Virus record (IMG/VR): IMGVR_UViG_3300021963_006352
Coordinates: 1 to 35,490 of that record
Direction: 5' to 3' (one strand)
Length of the DNA stretch: 35,490 nt
Source of the DNA: a virus
The notes under the pieces were generated by a model, which saw only the letters and a list, made by a program, of their open reading frames with translations, ran no database searches and had not been told where the DNA came from. The position numbers and the translations under genes were made by a program. Positions within the stretch are counted from its first letter, which is position 1. Each line of letters starts with the position of its first letter. Positions 8,191 to 16,433 of the stretch are shown here, in pieces.

Positions 8191-8817
8191 ATGAAATTAA
8201 GTTACGCAATAACTGCTTGTAATGAGCACGAAGAGATAATTAGATTAGTTACTCAATTATTAAATTACAAAGAAGAGAACTCTGAAATAGTGGTATTATT
8301 GGATACCCCAAAATCCTCACCAGAAATGATTGAGTATTTAGAGTTACAAGCAAATGCTGACAAAATTACGGTAATTGAATCGGAGTTTAGTGGTGATTTT
8401 GCACAATGGAAAAACTTTCTAAATTCAAATTGTAAAGGAGAATGGATATTTCAGTTAGATGCTGATGAGTATTTAGAACCAGATTTGATTGTAAATTTAG
8501 AAGAACTATTAGGTGCAAACGAAGATAAAGACCTGGTTGTAGTTCCTCGTATAAATACAGTTGAAGGTTTAACTCCACAACACATTCAAAAATGGGGTTG
8601 GAATGTAAATGAAAAAGGTTGGGTTAATTTTCCAGATGTTCAGACTCGTATTTACAAAAACAAAGATACAATTGGTTGGCAAGGTAAGGTTCATGAAAGG
8701 ATTGTAGGATTTGATTCTTACACTGCATTTCCTTTGGATGAGGTATATTGTATCAAACACCCAAAAACAATCGAAAGACAAGAAAGACAGAACGATTACT
8801 ACGATACTTTGATGTAA
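8191..8817 (+). CDS. Glycosyltransferase family 2 (GT-A)
   Basis: Predicted inverting GT-A enzyme. The N-terminus KLSYAITACNEHEEIIRLV is the usual GT2 opening and FQLDADEY (D90-A-D92) is the metal-binding DxD. Length of 208 residues covers only the catalytic core. The second half contains a W-rich acceptor region and a conserved-looking KVHERI motif seen in LPS core GT2 enzymes. Its stop overlaps the start of the next gene (TAATG), indicating coupling. Confidence 0.88.
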   Translation: MKLSYAITACNEHEEIIRLVTQLLNYKEENSEIVVLLDTPKSSPEMIEYLELQANADKITVIESEFSGDFAQWKNFLNSNCKGEWIFQLDADEYLEPDLIVNLEELLGANEDKDLVVVPRINTVEGLTPQHIQKWGWNVNEKGWVNFPDVQTRIYKNKDTIGWQGKVHERIVGFDSYTAFPLDEVYCIKHPKTIERQERQNDYYDTLM

Positions 8818-9476
8818 TGGTTAGAGTTTATTATCACATATACGCGGTAGAAGGTGTTGATGAAATTATAGATGAGCAATTAAGTTTAATTGAAAAAAAC
8901 TTTAACTTTCCATTTGTATTAAATGTTGGCATCTCTATTGCAAATGATAATTATTCGACAAGTAATATAATAGATAAATTCTATACTTTTAACAAACCGA
9001 ATTATCGTATCAGAGATATTAGAGTTAAAGGACACGAATTCACTACATTAGAACTTATAGAAAAAGATAAAGAAAAATTTGGAGATTCGGATTTTATTTT
9101 GTATCTTCATACCAAAGGTGCATCCAAAAGAGGAAGTGGGGAATATAGTAATATAGAAAGTTGGAGACATCTTATGAATTACTTTAATGTAGAAAGATGT
9201 GAAGATGTATTCAAAATCTTAAACAAATCGGATTATAATACATACGGTGTTTTATTTGGTAAAGCAGGTCCTTGGATGATATATTCTGGTAATTTTTGGT
9301 GGATGAAAGCATCTTACGCAAAAACTATAAATTTAGATGGAGTAAAACGAAGTAGTAGGTTTGCATCAGAACATTCATTTTTACAAATGGGTGAGGGGTG
9401 GCAACCATATTCACCATATAATAGAGAAGGGGAAAACCATTATCTAATTAATTTTAACGAAGTAGGTTATAAATAA
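8817..9476 (+). CDS. Glycosyltransferase-like protein with LHTKG motif
   Basis: I start this gene at the ATG at 8817, which overlaps the upstream stop as TAATG; the same frame is open back to 8748, but that part lies inside the upstream GT2 gene. The 219-residue protein has YLHTKGAS (LHTKG at 97-101) followed by WRHLMNYF, a pattern found in a group of bacterial polysaccharide glycosyltransferases. A later segment with FWWMKASY is consistent with an acceptor pocket. There is no classical DxD. The fold call is moderate; its place among GTs supports it. Confidence 0.65.
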   Translation: MVRVYYHIYAVEGVDEIIDEQLSLIEKNFNFPFVLNVGISIANDNYSTSNIIDKFYTFNKPNYRIRDIRVKGHEFTTLELIEKDKEKFGDSDFILYLHTKGASKRGSGEYSNIESWRHLMNYFNVERCEDVFKILNKSDYNTYGVLFGKAGPWMIYSGNFWWMKASYAKTINLDGVKRSSRFASEHSFLQMGEGWQPYSPYNREGENHYLINFNEVGYK

Positions 9477-10345
9477 TGAAAATAACATTCATATACGATT
9501 ACAAAGATGGTGAGACATGGTCTACACCAATGGCACTCTTAAACGAATTCAAAGAAAGAGGATGGGAAACCGAAATAGTTCCAATTACGGCAAATGATGA
9601 TTCTGCATTACAATTATGGATTCAACAAGATATTCCAACGGATATTGTGTTGTTTATGGATTGGGGTAGAATTGATTCAAAATGGTTGGATAAATCATTA
9701 AAACCTAACACATTTTGGATACAAGAAAGTGGAGATGACCCACAGAACTTTGAAAGAAACTCTCCCAAAGCAGATAGATTTCATTTTACAATTACACCTG
9801 ATAAACAATGTGCAGAAGCATATAAAAAGAAGGGTATAAATGCTGAATGGATAAATCACTTTGCAGATACGGCAGTTCAATTCCCTATGAATTTAGAACC
9901 AAAACACGTTGCAGTTACCAGTAGAGGAATTGGTAATTCGGCATTTTTAGATTACATCACAAGATGGGCAGAAGGAGCAATTGGTAATCGTAATGGATTA
10001 AATGCAAAAGAACATACGGAGTTTTTGAATACCGGTTTAATGGTTATTCAGAATAGTAGATGGAAAGAAATCACTCGTAGAATATTCGAAGGAATGGCAT
10101 GTGGTAAAATGGTTTTAACCGATAGATTGCCAGAAGAAACAGGTCTTTCTGAAATGTTTATAGATGGAGAAGATATTGTGTATTACGATGAGATGTTTGA
10201 TTGTATAGAGAAGATGAACTACTACAATGAAAACGAAGATGAGAGAGAAAGAATAGCACATAATGGAATGATAAAAGTATTACACAATTACACACAAATT
10301 CAAGTAGTAGATAAACTAATAGAAGAATTTAAAAAGCACAAATAA
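9476..10345 (+). CDS. GT-B glycosyltransferase, CgeB-like
   Basis: The 289-residue protein combines an N-terminal Rossmann-like half (KITFIYDYKDGETWSTPMALL; IQESGDDP) with a C-terminal half carrying RIFEGMACGKMVLTDRLPE (E205) and MFIDGEDIVYYD. This is the C-terminal signature of the CgeB and related GT1-like enzymes. It overlaps both neighbours by one base (TAATG). The first domain is short for a GT-B, so it may be a compact version. The donor is unknown. Confidence 0.8.
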   Translation: MKITFIYDYKDGETWSTPMALLNEFKERGWETEIVPITANDDSALQLWIQQDIPTDIVLFMDWGRIDSKWLDKSLKPNTFWIQESGDDPQNFERNSPKADRFHFTITPDKQCAEAYKKKGINAEWINHFADTAVQFPMNLEPKHVAVTSRGIGNSAFLDYITRWAEGAIGNRNGLNAKEHTEFLNTGLMVIQNSRWKEITRRIFEGMACGKMVLTDRLPEETGLSEMFIDGEDIVYYDEMFDCIEKMNYYNENEDERERIAHNGMIKVLHNYTQIQVVDKLIEEFKKHK

Positions 10346-10908
10346 TGACATTTTCAGAATTTTACGAAGCTTCGGATTTCAAAAGTGATAAGGGTACAAC
10401 GCATGATTATATCAATGGTTGGTATTCGGATGAATTTACATCTAAACGAAATGATAAATTAAAAATATTAGAAATAGGAGTACATAGAGGACCTTCTATG
10501 AAACTATTACGTGATTGGTTTATTAATTCCGAAATAACAGGCATAGACCCATTTGGAGATGGATTACCCGAAGGTATTGCAGATGATATTAGAAAAATGG
10601 GAGATATAACTATTATCCAAGATGACGCATATACAGAAAAAGTATTAAATATGTTTGAAGATAATTCAATTGATTATTTAATAGATGATGGACCGCATAC
10701 ATTGGATTCTCAATTATTTGCGATAGAGTATTGGTTTCCAAAAGTAAAAAAAGGTGGTACTATGATTATCGAAGATATACAAAAATTTGATAGAGATAAA
10801 GAAAAAATAGATGAGTTGTGTTTGCAATTGGGATTAAATTATGAAACAATTGATTTGAGAAACAATAAGGATAGATATGATGATGTTCTTTTAATATTTA
10901 GAAAATAA
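10345..10908 (+). CDS. Class I SAM-dependent methyltransferase
   Basis: Motif I KILEIGVHRGPS (40-51) forms the SAM-binding loop, TGIDPF places an acidic residue (D68) at the end of strand 2, and DYLIDDGPH (110-118) is the strand-4 region. These features resemble sugar O-methyltransferases of the MycE type and cephalosporin-hydroxylase-like proteins. Being embedded among glycosyltransferases, a sugar methyltransferase acting on the assembled glycan is the most likely role. It starts on the upstream stop (TAATG). Protein or DNA substrates cannot be excluded. Confidence 0.82.
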   Translation: MTFSEFYEASDFKSDKGTTHDYINGWYSDEFTSKRNDKLKILEIGVHRGPSMKLLRDWFINSEITGIDPFGDGLPEGIADDIRKMGDITIIQDDAYTEKVLNMFEDNSIDYLIDDGPHTLDSQLFAIEYWFPKVKKGGTMIIEDIQKFDRDKEKIDELCLQLGLNYETIDLRNNKDRYDDVLLIFRK

Positions 10909-10911
10909 AAT

Positions 10912-11553
10912 ATGAAATATAGCATAGTAATTCCAACACTTTGGAAATCAGACAGAACTAAAAAACTACTTTCAGATTTAAATGAGTGCGAGTATGTTGA
11001 TGAGATTATTGTAATAAATAATCAATTGACGGATGTATTGGATGGGAAAGTAGAAAAAGTTAGACATGTTTCATTTGGTAAAAACATTTATGTAAATCCA
11101 GCTTGGAATTGGGGAATACATAATGCTAAAAACAATCACATTGCATTACTAAACGATGATATAAACTTTAATCCAAACATATTTGAATTAATAACCGAAG
11201 ATGTATTAAATCAATTTGGTATTATTGGTATGGGTGAGGGTAATTATAAATCCTTAAACATAGAAGGTGACCCTATATTAGAAGTTTGGCAACCAGGTGT
11301 AAACGATTGGGGTTGGGGTTGTTTTATTATGTTGAATAAAAAAGATTGGATTGATATTCCAGATAATATAAAAATATGGTATGGGGATAATATCATAAAA
11401 GATGTAAATCCTGCACCAAAAGCAGTATTACGAAATTTTAGAGTTGATACTGAAATGAGTACAACATCGGATGAACCTATTTGGGACGAGATAAAGAAAG
11501 AAGATTACAATAACTTTATAAACTATTTAAGAAATGCAAAAACTACCAATTAG
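10912..11553 (+). CDS. Glycosyltransferase family 2-like
   Basis: A 213-residue GT-A-like enzyme. KYSIVIPTLWKSDRTKKLL and EIIVINNQ are the first two strands of the nucleotide-binding fold, and ALLNDDINF (N81-D82-D83) sits where the DxD is expected. VWQPGVNDWGWGCFIML resembles the acceptor-loop G-W segment of GT2 enzymes. Its 3' end overlaps the next gene by 20 bases. Substrate not readable. Confidence 0.8.
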   Translation: MKYSIVIPTLWKSDRTKKLLSDLNECEYVDEIIVINNQLTDVLDGKVEKVRHVSFGKNIYVNPAWNWGIHNAKNNHIALLNDDINFNPNIFELITEDVLNQFGIIGMGEGNYKSLNIEGDPILEVWQPGVNDWGWGCFIMLNKKDWIDIPDNIKIWYGDNIIKDVNPAPKAVLRNFRVDTEMSTTSDEPIWDEIKKEDYNNFINYLRNAKTTN

Positions 11554-12277
11554 TATAGGGATATTAGCTTGGAATAGTGGACAGGTATTGGTAGATACTT
11601 TAACTACATACCACAATAACGGATTGTTTGATATAGTAAACGATGCTACTATTTTATTTCAGGAAGCATCTATGCAAGATTATGAAATTGCAAAACATTT
11701 TGGATTAGATTGTATAGGGTTGCAAAAAAACATTGGTATCGGTAAAGCATTCATCAAACTAACCGAAAATGCACAAACTGAAAATGTAATGGTGTTGGAG
11801 CATGATTGGAATCTAATAGAAGATAAAGCAACCACATACCAAAGATTAGAATCTGGTTTAGAAATGCTAGATGGTAGTGTAAATGTAGTTAGATACAGAC
11901 ATAGAAAGTATCCAGGTATTCCACATTTTTCATTCAAATATATTGGTAAAGAACTTACTTACTATGATGATGAAATTGGATGTCAATCTCCACACTTATT
12001 AGATTCAGTACATTGGTGTGACCCTAAAAAAGAATTTCCTCAGCATATCGGTCAATTTGGTGAATACTTTTTAACATCATCTCGTTATGGTAATTGGACA
12101 AACAACCCTTGCTTATACAAAAAACAATTTTATTTAGATACTGTATCACAATTTGCAGGAGATGGTATTGCATTAGAAGGTAATATATCTAAATGGTGGG
12201 CACAACAAAACTATGGTGTGGCACATGGGGAGGGTTTATTTATGCATAACGATTGGGGTAAATACGGAAGAAGATAA
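11534..12277 (+). CDS. Glycosyltransferase-like protein (GT2-type)
   Basis: ISIGILAWNSGQVLVDTL opens like a GT2 enzyme, QKNIGIGKAF resembles the GxG donor-side helix, and VMVLEHDWNLIED (E89-H90-D91) occupies the metal-motif position in a variant form. The 247-residue length fits a GT-A core. It overlaps the upstream gene by 20 bases and the downstream gene by one. The altered DxD makes the catalytic call less certain than for its neighbours. Confidence 0.7.
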   Translation: MQKLPISIGILAWNSGQVLVDTLTTYHNNGLFDIVNDATILFQEASMQDYEIAKHFGLDCIGLQKNIGIGKAFIKLTENAQTENVMVLEHDWNLIEDKATTYQRLESGLEMLDGSVNVVRYRHRKYPGIPHFSFKYIGKELTYYDDEIGCQSPHLLDSVHWCDPKKEFPQHIGQFGEYFLTSSRYGNWTNNPCLYKKQFYLDTVSQFAGDGIALEGNISKWWAQQNYGVAHGEGLFMHNDWGKYGRR

Positions 12278-13032
12278 TGAAAGATTTGGTTATATCGGCA
12301 ATTGCAAACTATTTGCCAGAAAAGATTAAAATATATGTTGAATCACTAAACGATTGTGGATACAATGGTGATAAAGTGATGATATGTTATAATATACCAA
12401 AAGAAACAATTGATTATTTAACAGATAAAGGTTGGGAATGCTATGGTGCTGAATTGCAAGGCCATCCTCATATGAGAAGATTGATTGATATGTGGTGGTT
12501 CTTACAAAACGATGAAAGAGAGTGGAATCATATAATTACAACAGATGTAAGAGATATTGTATGGCAAACAAACCCGTCCGATTGGTTAAAACTAACTAAT
12601 AAAAACAAAATCATTTGTGCATCCGAATGTGTTACATATGAGAACGAACCGTGGGGTCATAAAAACATACACGAAGGATACGGACCTATGTTTTGGGATT
12701 GGGTTAAACAAAACACAATTGGTAATGTAGGTGTGATTGCTGGAAAACACAAATTAGTAAAAGATTTATTGATGTTGAATTGGTTAGTATCACAATCGGG
12801 AGATGTTAGACATTTTACAGACCAAAGTTCTTTTAATTTTGTAATACACAATGAACTTATAAAAGATAAAATTGATATAAACGTTGATTTTGCATTGCAA
12901 GTTGGAACTACAAAAATTGATTTTAAAATAGAAAATGATTTAGTTATGAATGGAGATGTGCCATTTGTGTTAGTACATCAATACGATAGAAATCCAGAAC
13001 TAAATACTTTAATAACAAACAAATACAAATGA
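12277..13032 (+). CDS. Putative glycosyltransferase with TDVRD motif
   Basis: The protein begins with a Rossmann-like strand (DLVISAIANYLPEKIKIYVESL) and has HIITTDVRDIVWQTNP (D90, D93), a motif at the DxD position of several GT-A enzymes acting on glycans (T-D-x-R-D-x-x-x-Q-x-x-P). A later NVGVIAGKHKLVKDLL and DQSSFNFV fit the acceptor side and the D-Q pair of that group. At 251 residues it is complete. ATG overlaps the upstream stop and its own stop overlaps the next ATG (ATGA). Confidence 0.68.
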   Translation: MKDLVISAIANYLPEKIKIYVESLNDCGYNGDKVMICYNIPKETIDYLTDKGWECYGAELQGHPHMRRLIDMWWFLQNDEREWNHIITTDVRDIVWQTNPSDWLKLTNKNKIICASECVTYENEPWGHKNIHEGYGPMFWDWVKQNTIGNVGVIAGKHKLVKDLLMLNWLVSQSGDVRHFTDQSSFNFVIHNELIKDKIDINVDFALQVGTTKIDFKIENDLVMNGDVPFVLVHQYDRNPELNTLITNKYK

Positions 13033-13943
13033 AAAAAATAGTTATTACAACATTTATAATGCCAAATGAAATAGATGATTTGGAAAGATTGTTAGCAGAC
13101 TTAAACAAAGCATCTAAACATATAGATGGTAATAATTATGAGTTATACTTAGCACTTTCAGTTGATGATTATTTGGTTAATTGGGAAGAATCTAAATTGG
13201 ATAAAGAGTTTTTCATCAACAGATTCAATGCACTAAAACCTTTGACAGAGTGGGCAGGCAAAACAACATTTAATGTTAGAGATGATATTATGGGTTGTAC
13301 TTCTTTAAGAAGAGTTGCTCATAACGAATGTAAAGATGCTACTCACTTTATTTGGTTGGATACTGATATTGTATTTGATGAAAAGTTATTGTTTTATATA
13401 GATGAAAGTGTGGATGCACTAGAAAATTCTCAAATTACAATAGGAAAAACTATTTCAAAATATGTTATTAGTCCAGAATGTGTTAAAATATGGGATTCAA
13501 CTTGGGATTGTTTAGTGAATGAAAATTTCTTAAATAAAGAAGAAGGTTATTGTAGAACAAATAATCCATATATAGATGCGGGTGAATATGGTGATGTTAG
13601 TTTGGAAATAGTAACTAATAATGTACCTGGACAACCAAGAATGAAGTTTGGTGGTGGTTGGTTTAATTGTTTATCAAAAGCATTATTAGATAGAGTTCCT
13701 TTACCAGAATCTATGGGTCACTATGGTCCAGATGATACTTATGTAATGTGGGCAAGTGAAAAGGTAATTCAAAAAGGAGAAGAGTTGTATCAGTTTAAAT
13801 TAAAAAATCAGGTAGTTTGTGAAAACTATATTTATAGAGATAGAACTCACTATGATAAGTTGATAAAACGAATTGATAGAAAAGACGAGTTTAGAAATCA
13901 AGCAAACACATCATTTGCAAACGAAATAAATAAATTACAATAG
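13029..13943 (+). CDS. Glycosyltransferase family 2-like
   Basis: A 304-residue GT-A-like protein: KKIVITTFIMPNEIDDLERLL at the start, HFIWLDTDIVFDEKLL with a clean DxD (D111, D113), and MKFGGGWFNCLSKALLDRVPLPESMGHYGPDDTYVMWA as a typical acceptor and catalytic-base region with a conserved Asp pair. It overlaps the upstream gene by 4 bases and abuts the oxygenase gene (TAGTG). It is the last glycosyltransferase of the operon. Confidence 0.8.
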   Translation: MKKIVITTFIMPNEIDDLERLLADLNKASKHIDGNNYELYLALSVDDYLVNWEESKLDKEFFINRFNALKPLTEWAGKTTFNVRDDIMGCTSLRRVAHNECKDATHFIWLDTDIVFDEKLLFYIDESVDALENSQITIGKTISKYVISPECVKIWDSTWDCLVNENFLNKEEGYCRTNNPYIDAGEYGDVSLEIVTNNVPGQPRMKFGGGWFNCLSKALLDRVPLPESMGHYGPDDTYVMWASEKVIQKGEELYQFKLKNQVVCENYIYRDRTHYDKLIKRIDRKDEFRNQANTSFANEINKLQ

Positions 13944-14620
13944 TGGAAGAATTAAAAAAACAATTACAAGAAAAAGGATATACATTTTTTAAGATGCAAG
14001 ATTATCCAGAATTTAAAGATGAATATGAATATTATAAAAAATACATATGTAGTTCTGAAAATAATTTATTAAAATATATAAACTCTGTTAGATTTGATAG
14101 TGAATCTTTAAAACTAAATATTAATTGTGAATCATTTGAAGAGGCAGAAGAAAGGGTAAATCAAGAACGTTTAAAAATTACAAAATACGATAAGTCGCAT
14201 AGTCAATATTGGTTTTATGGAGAACCTATTGTTATAACAAATTCATTTAGACCACTCATAAACAAAATTGTTAATATTTTTTATAATGAAAACTCAGAAG
14301 AATATAAACACATTCTATCAATAACATACTATAAACCCGAATGTTTTTTAAAAGCTCACAGAGATGGACAAACCGGGACTAGATTATGTGCAGTTTTAAT
14401 TTATTTAAATGATGAAGAATATAAACCTGAATGGGGTGGTAACATTGTTTTTGAAGGAACAGAATCGGTTAATCCAACATATGGAAATGTTGCTATATTA
14501 GATTTTAAAGAAGGTAATTGTTTACATGAAGTTAAAAAAGTAATAGATGGATATGGTAGATATGCTATTTTAGATTTTATAAGTTCAGAAGATGTAGGAA
14601 ATACACCTAACCATTATTAG
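13943..14620 (+). CDS. 2OG-Fe(II) oxygenase, prolyl-4-hydroxylase-like
   Basis: Predicted iron- and 2-oxoglutarate-dependent hydroxylase. The double-stranded beta-helix core carries the iron ligands H139 and D141 (AHRDG) and H195 (CLHEV), and R206 (GYGRYAI) is placed to bind 2OG. The order YYKPECFLKAHRDG, LIYLND, GGNIVF resembles the prolyl hydroxylase branch more than the TET/JBP nucleobase branch. The start is GTG, overlapping the upstream stop as TAGTG. Placement at the end of a glycosyltransferase operon suggests hydroxylation of an acceptor (protein residue or sugar). Confidence 0.88.
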   Translation: MEELKKQLQEKGYTFFKMQDYPEFKDEYEYYKKYICSSENNLLKYINSVRFDSESLKLNINCESFEEAEERVNQERLKITKYDKSHSQYWFYGEPIVITNSFRPLINKIVNIFYNENSEEYKHILSITYYKPECFLKAHRDGQTGTRLCAVLIYLNDEEYKPEWGGNIVFEGTESVNPTYGNVAILDFKEGNCLHEVKKVIDGYGRYAILDFISSEDVGNTPNHY

Positions 14621-14635
14621 TTTAATTAAATTTTT

Positions 14636-14646
14636 TATATTTATAT
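14636..14646 (+). promoter_or_regulatory. Candidate second-class (late-like) promoter box TATATTTATA
   Basis: TATATTTATAT lies 24 bases before the ATG at 14670, without a TTTG element at the expected -33 distance. The same 10-mer occurs before 25515 and 29483, and close variants before 17589 and 25823. It begins a new transcription unit after the glycosylation operon. The class is inferred from recurrence only. Confidence 0.5.
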
Positions 14647-14669
14647 CCGTATATACAATCAATTATAAT

Positions 14670-15314
14670 ATGAAATTTGAAGTAACCAACCCCAAAGCTT
14701 GGAAAGCAGTAAATGAAAAAACTATGCCAATGTCTGATAAGATTAAGGTATATGAAAAATTAGGTGGTGCATATCGTTTAGGAGAGAATGGTGGAGAGCA
14801 AGTGTTTAACAAAATGACAGAATTGTTGAAACACAAAATGAATGAAGATGATGATAATTCTTCACCGGAAGAAACATTAGCAGGATTGAAAGATATGGCA
14901 ATGGGTAATTTGGAAAGAATTGCCGATTATGCTAATATGATTGAAACCAGAATGAAAGAAGGACAGGAATTGGATTCTTGGATGTATTCTCAACTAACAG
15001 TTGCATTGGAAAATCTAAACTCGGTGCATGATGCAATGGATGGTGATGATGGTGAAAGAGAACCAATGTTAAAAGAAGGGGTATCATCAAAAGAAATGGA
15101 TACTATTAAATCCGCAGTAGAAGCAGCATCATCATTTATGAATGTAGGAGCACAATTAAAGAGTGCAGGTTTACGATATACATTTGCAACAGAACCGTTG
15201 GCAATTTACATAGTTCAACCTACGGCAAATAATAAAGTGGCAATTATTAACAAAAGATATGCAAGTAATCCAGATTTCGTAGTTGGTGATATTGCAGTTG
15301 GTGTAATGGACTAA
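14670..15314 (+). CDS. Hypothetical phage protein with helical LERIADYA/ELDSWMYSQLTVA motif
   Basis: The middle (roughly 72-115) contains GNLERIADYANMIETRMKEG followed by ELDSWMYSQLTVALENLNSV, a helical motif I recall as recurrent in T4-like marine phage proteins of unknown, possibly virion-associated, function. Acidic low-complexity (NEDDDNSSPEE) precedes it. The last third (YTFATEPLAIYIVQPTANNKVAIINKRYA) is beta-rich. There is no signal or membrane segment. It is the first gene behind a TATATTTATA box, suggesting late expression. Confidence 0.75.
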   Translation: MKFEVTNPKAWKAVNEKTMPMSDKIKVYEKLGGAYRLGENGGEQVFNKMTELLKHKMNEDDDNSSPEETLAGLKDMAMGNLERIADYANMIETRMKEGQELDSWMYSQLTVALENLNSVHDAMDGDDGEREPMLKEGVSSKEMDTIKSAVEAASSFMNVGAQLKSAGLRYTFATEPLAIYIVQPTANNKVAIINKRYASNPDFVVGDIAVGVMD

Positions 15315-15316
15315 TT

Positions 15317-15619
15317 ATGGAAAATATATATTCAGTATTAATTACGGCAATAACAGTATTAGGTGGAACGGGTGCATGGAGATTCTATGAAAAGAGAGCA
15401 ATAGCAAGAGAAAAAGATGAGGATTTCATCAGACACGATTGCAAAGATAGAATTTCTAAATTGGAAGCATTATTATCCGAATCATCAAAAGAAAAAGATT
15501 CTTTAAGAGATATGGTATTGGCACTTACAAAAGAAGTTGCTGCACTATCTGTTAAAGTAGAATACCTTACAAAAGAAAACGATAAATTATCCAAAGGTAA
15601 AAAAACATTAAATGGCTAA
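15317..15619 (+). CDS. Membrane-anchored coiled-coil protein, 100 aa
   Basis: One N-terminal hydrophobic segment (about residues 5-20, YSVLITAITVLGGTGAWRFY) is followed by a basic patch and a heptad-like coiled coil (about 45-92) ending in a Lys-rich tail. Small phage proteins with this build include spanin-type i-components and membrane anchors, but no lysis partner gene adjoins it, so a lysis role is not supported. It starts 2 bases after the upstream stop and overlaps the next gene by 8 bases. Confidence 0.75.
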   Translation: MENIYSVLITAITVLGGTGAWRFYEKRAIAREKDEDFIRHDCKDRISKLEALLSESSKEKDSLRDMVLALTKEVAALSVKVEYLTKENDKLSKGKKTLNG

Positions 15620-16433
15620 GATTCTACAAGAATGTATTATTGTATCCAAAGAGGTTGATGATAAGTTCATTCTAGCAAAGAATAGAGATAGAGCTTATGC
15701 ACCAACTCTTGAAATTGTACATACTATAATGGATGGGATTGAAGTTGCTTATCTACACGATACAACAACCGATTGGAGTGAAGGTATGAATGAAAATGGT
15801 ATAGGTGTTGTGAACTCTGCTCTATTGGTAGGACACGATGAGGCAGAACATAAGATTGTAAAGAAGGGTGGTAAACCTGGACCTGATGGTGATAAAATGA
15901 GAAATATCATCAAACAACCTACATTAAAAGATGCTATAAAAGCAGCAGTAACATATAAAGGAAAGAGTGGTTTATCGTTAAAAGGTCACACATTCGTATC
16001 ATCTGCAAAACAAATGGTTAGTATTGAAACCACATCAAAACATAAACCAGATATTCAAATACAAAATACAGAATCACCGGTAGTTCGTACAAATCACGGA
16101 CATATGTTTACAGATGCTGGATACACACATGGTGAGAAATATCTTTCATCACAAATGAGAAAAATATCAGCAGAGAAATCGGTTGATAAAGTGGACGATT
16201 GGAAAGAAATTGCACATGCTATGAGAAAAGAGTTTTTTCCAAAAAGACCACAGATGAATATGAAAAGAGATACAAATCAAATGTCTACATCATCACAAAC
16301 GGTTATGAATCTTACGGATAAGATATTGCAAATTACATATTTTAAAGATAAGGTTAAGGAGTTTAAGGGGATTAATAGTAATTTACCAGAAGGGTATATT
16401 CCTAAAATTAAAATAGAAGTAATAGAAGCATAA
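15612..16433 (+). CDS. Ntn-hydrolase-like protein (C45/acyltransferase-type), putative
   Basis: Features resemble the N-terminal-nucleophile hydrolases related to penicillin acyltransferase (peptidase family C45): a near-N-terminal Cys (C8), AKNRDR about 15 residues later, WSEGMNENGIGVVNSALL in the central sheet, and VRTNHGHMF as the Asn/His-containing motif. In this family a Cys exposed by self-cleavage attacks an amide bond; here seven residues would have to be removed before C8. Length of 273 residues is a little short. The family call is from motif order only. Substrate unknown; an amidase role on a peptide, quorum signal or acylated sugar is possible. Confidence 0.55.
   Translation: MAKILQECIIVSKEVDDKFILAKNRDRAYAPTLEIVHTIMDGIEVAYLHDTTTDWSEGMNENGIGVVNSALLVGHDEAEHKIVKKGGKPGPDGDKMRNIIKQPTLKDAIKAAVTYKGKSGLSLKGHTFVSSAKQMVSIETTSKHKPDIQIQNTESPVVRTNHGHMFTDAGYTHGEKYLSSQMRKISAEKSVDKVDDWKEIAHAMRKEFFPKRPQMNMKRDTNQMSTSSQTVMNLTDKILQITYFKDKVKEFKGINSNLPEGYIPKIKIEVIEA

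Noticed and set aside
8748-8816. Upstream extension of the LHTKG-motif glycosyltransferase
   Set aside because: It lies fully inside the GT2 gene in another frame; ATG at 8817 overlapping the stop fits the coupling pattern of the operon.
13943-14620. TET/JBP-type nucleobase oxygenase starting DNA hypermodification
   Set aside because: The motif context is closer to prolyl hydroxylases, and no thymidylate- or dCMP-modifying enzyme is in the window; DNA modification stays possible but is not the best reading.
15317-15619. Membrane-anchored coiled coil as an i-spanin
   Set aside because: No adjoining or embedded outer-membrane partner, and the endolysin and holin-like genes lie far downstream.
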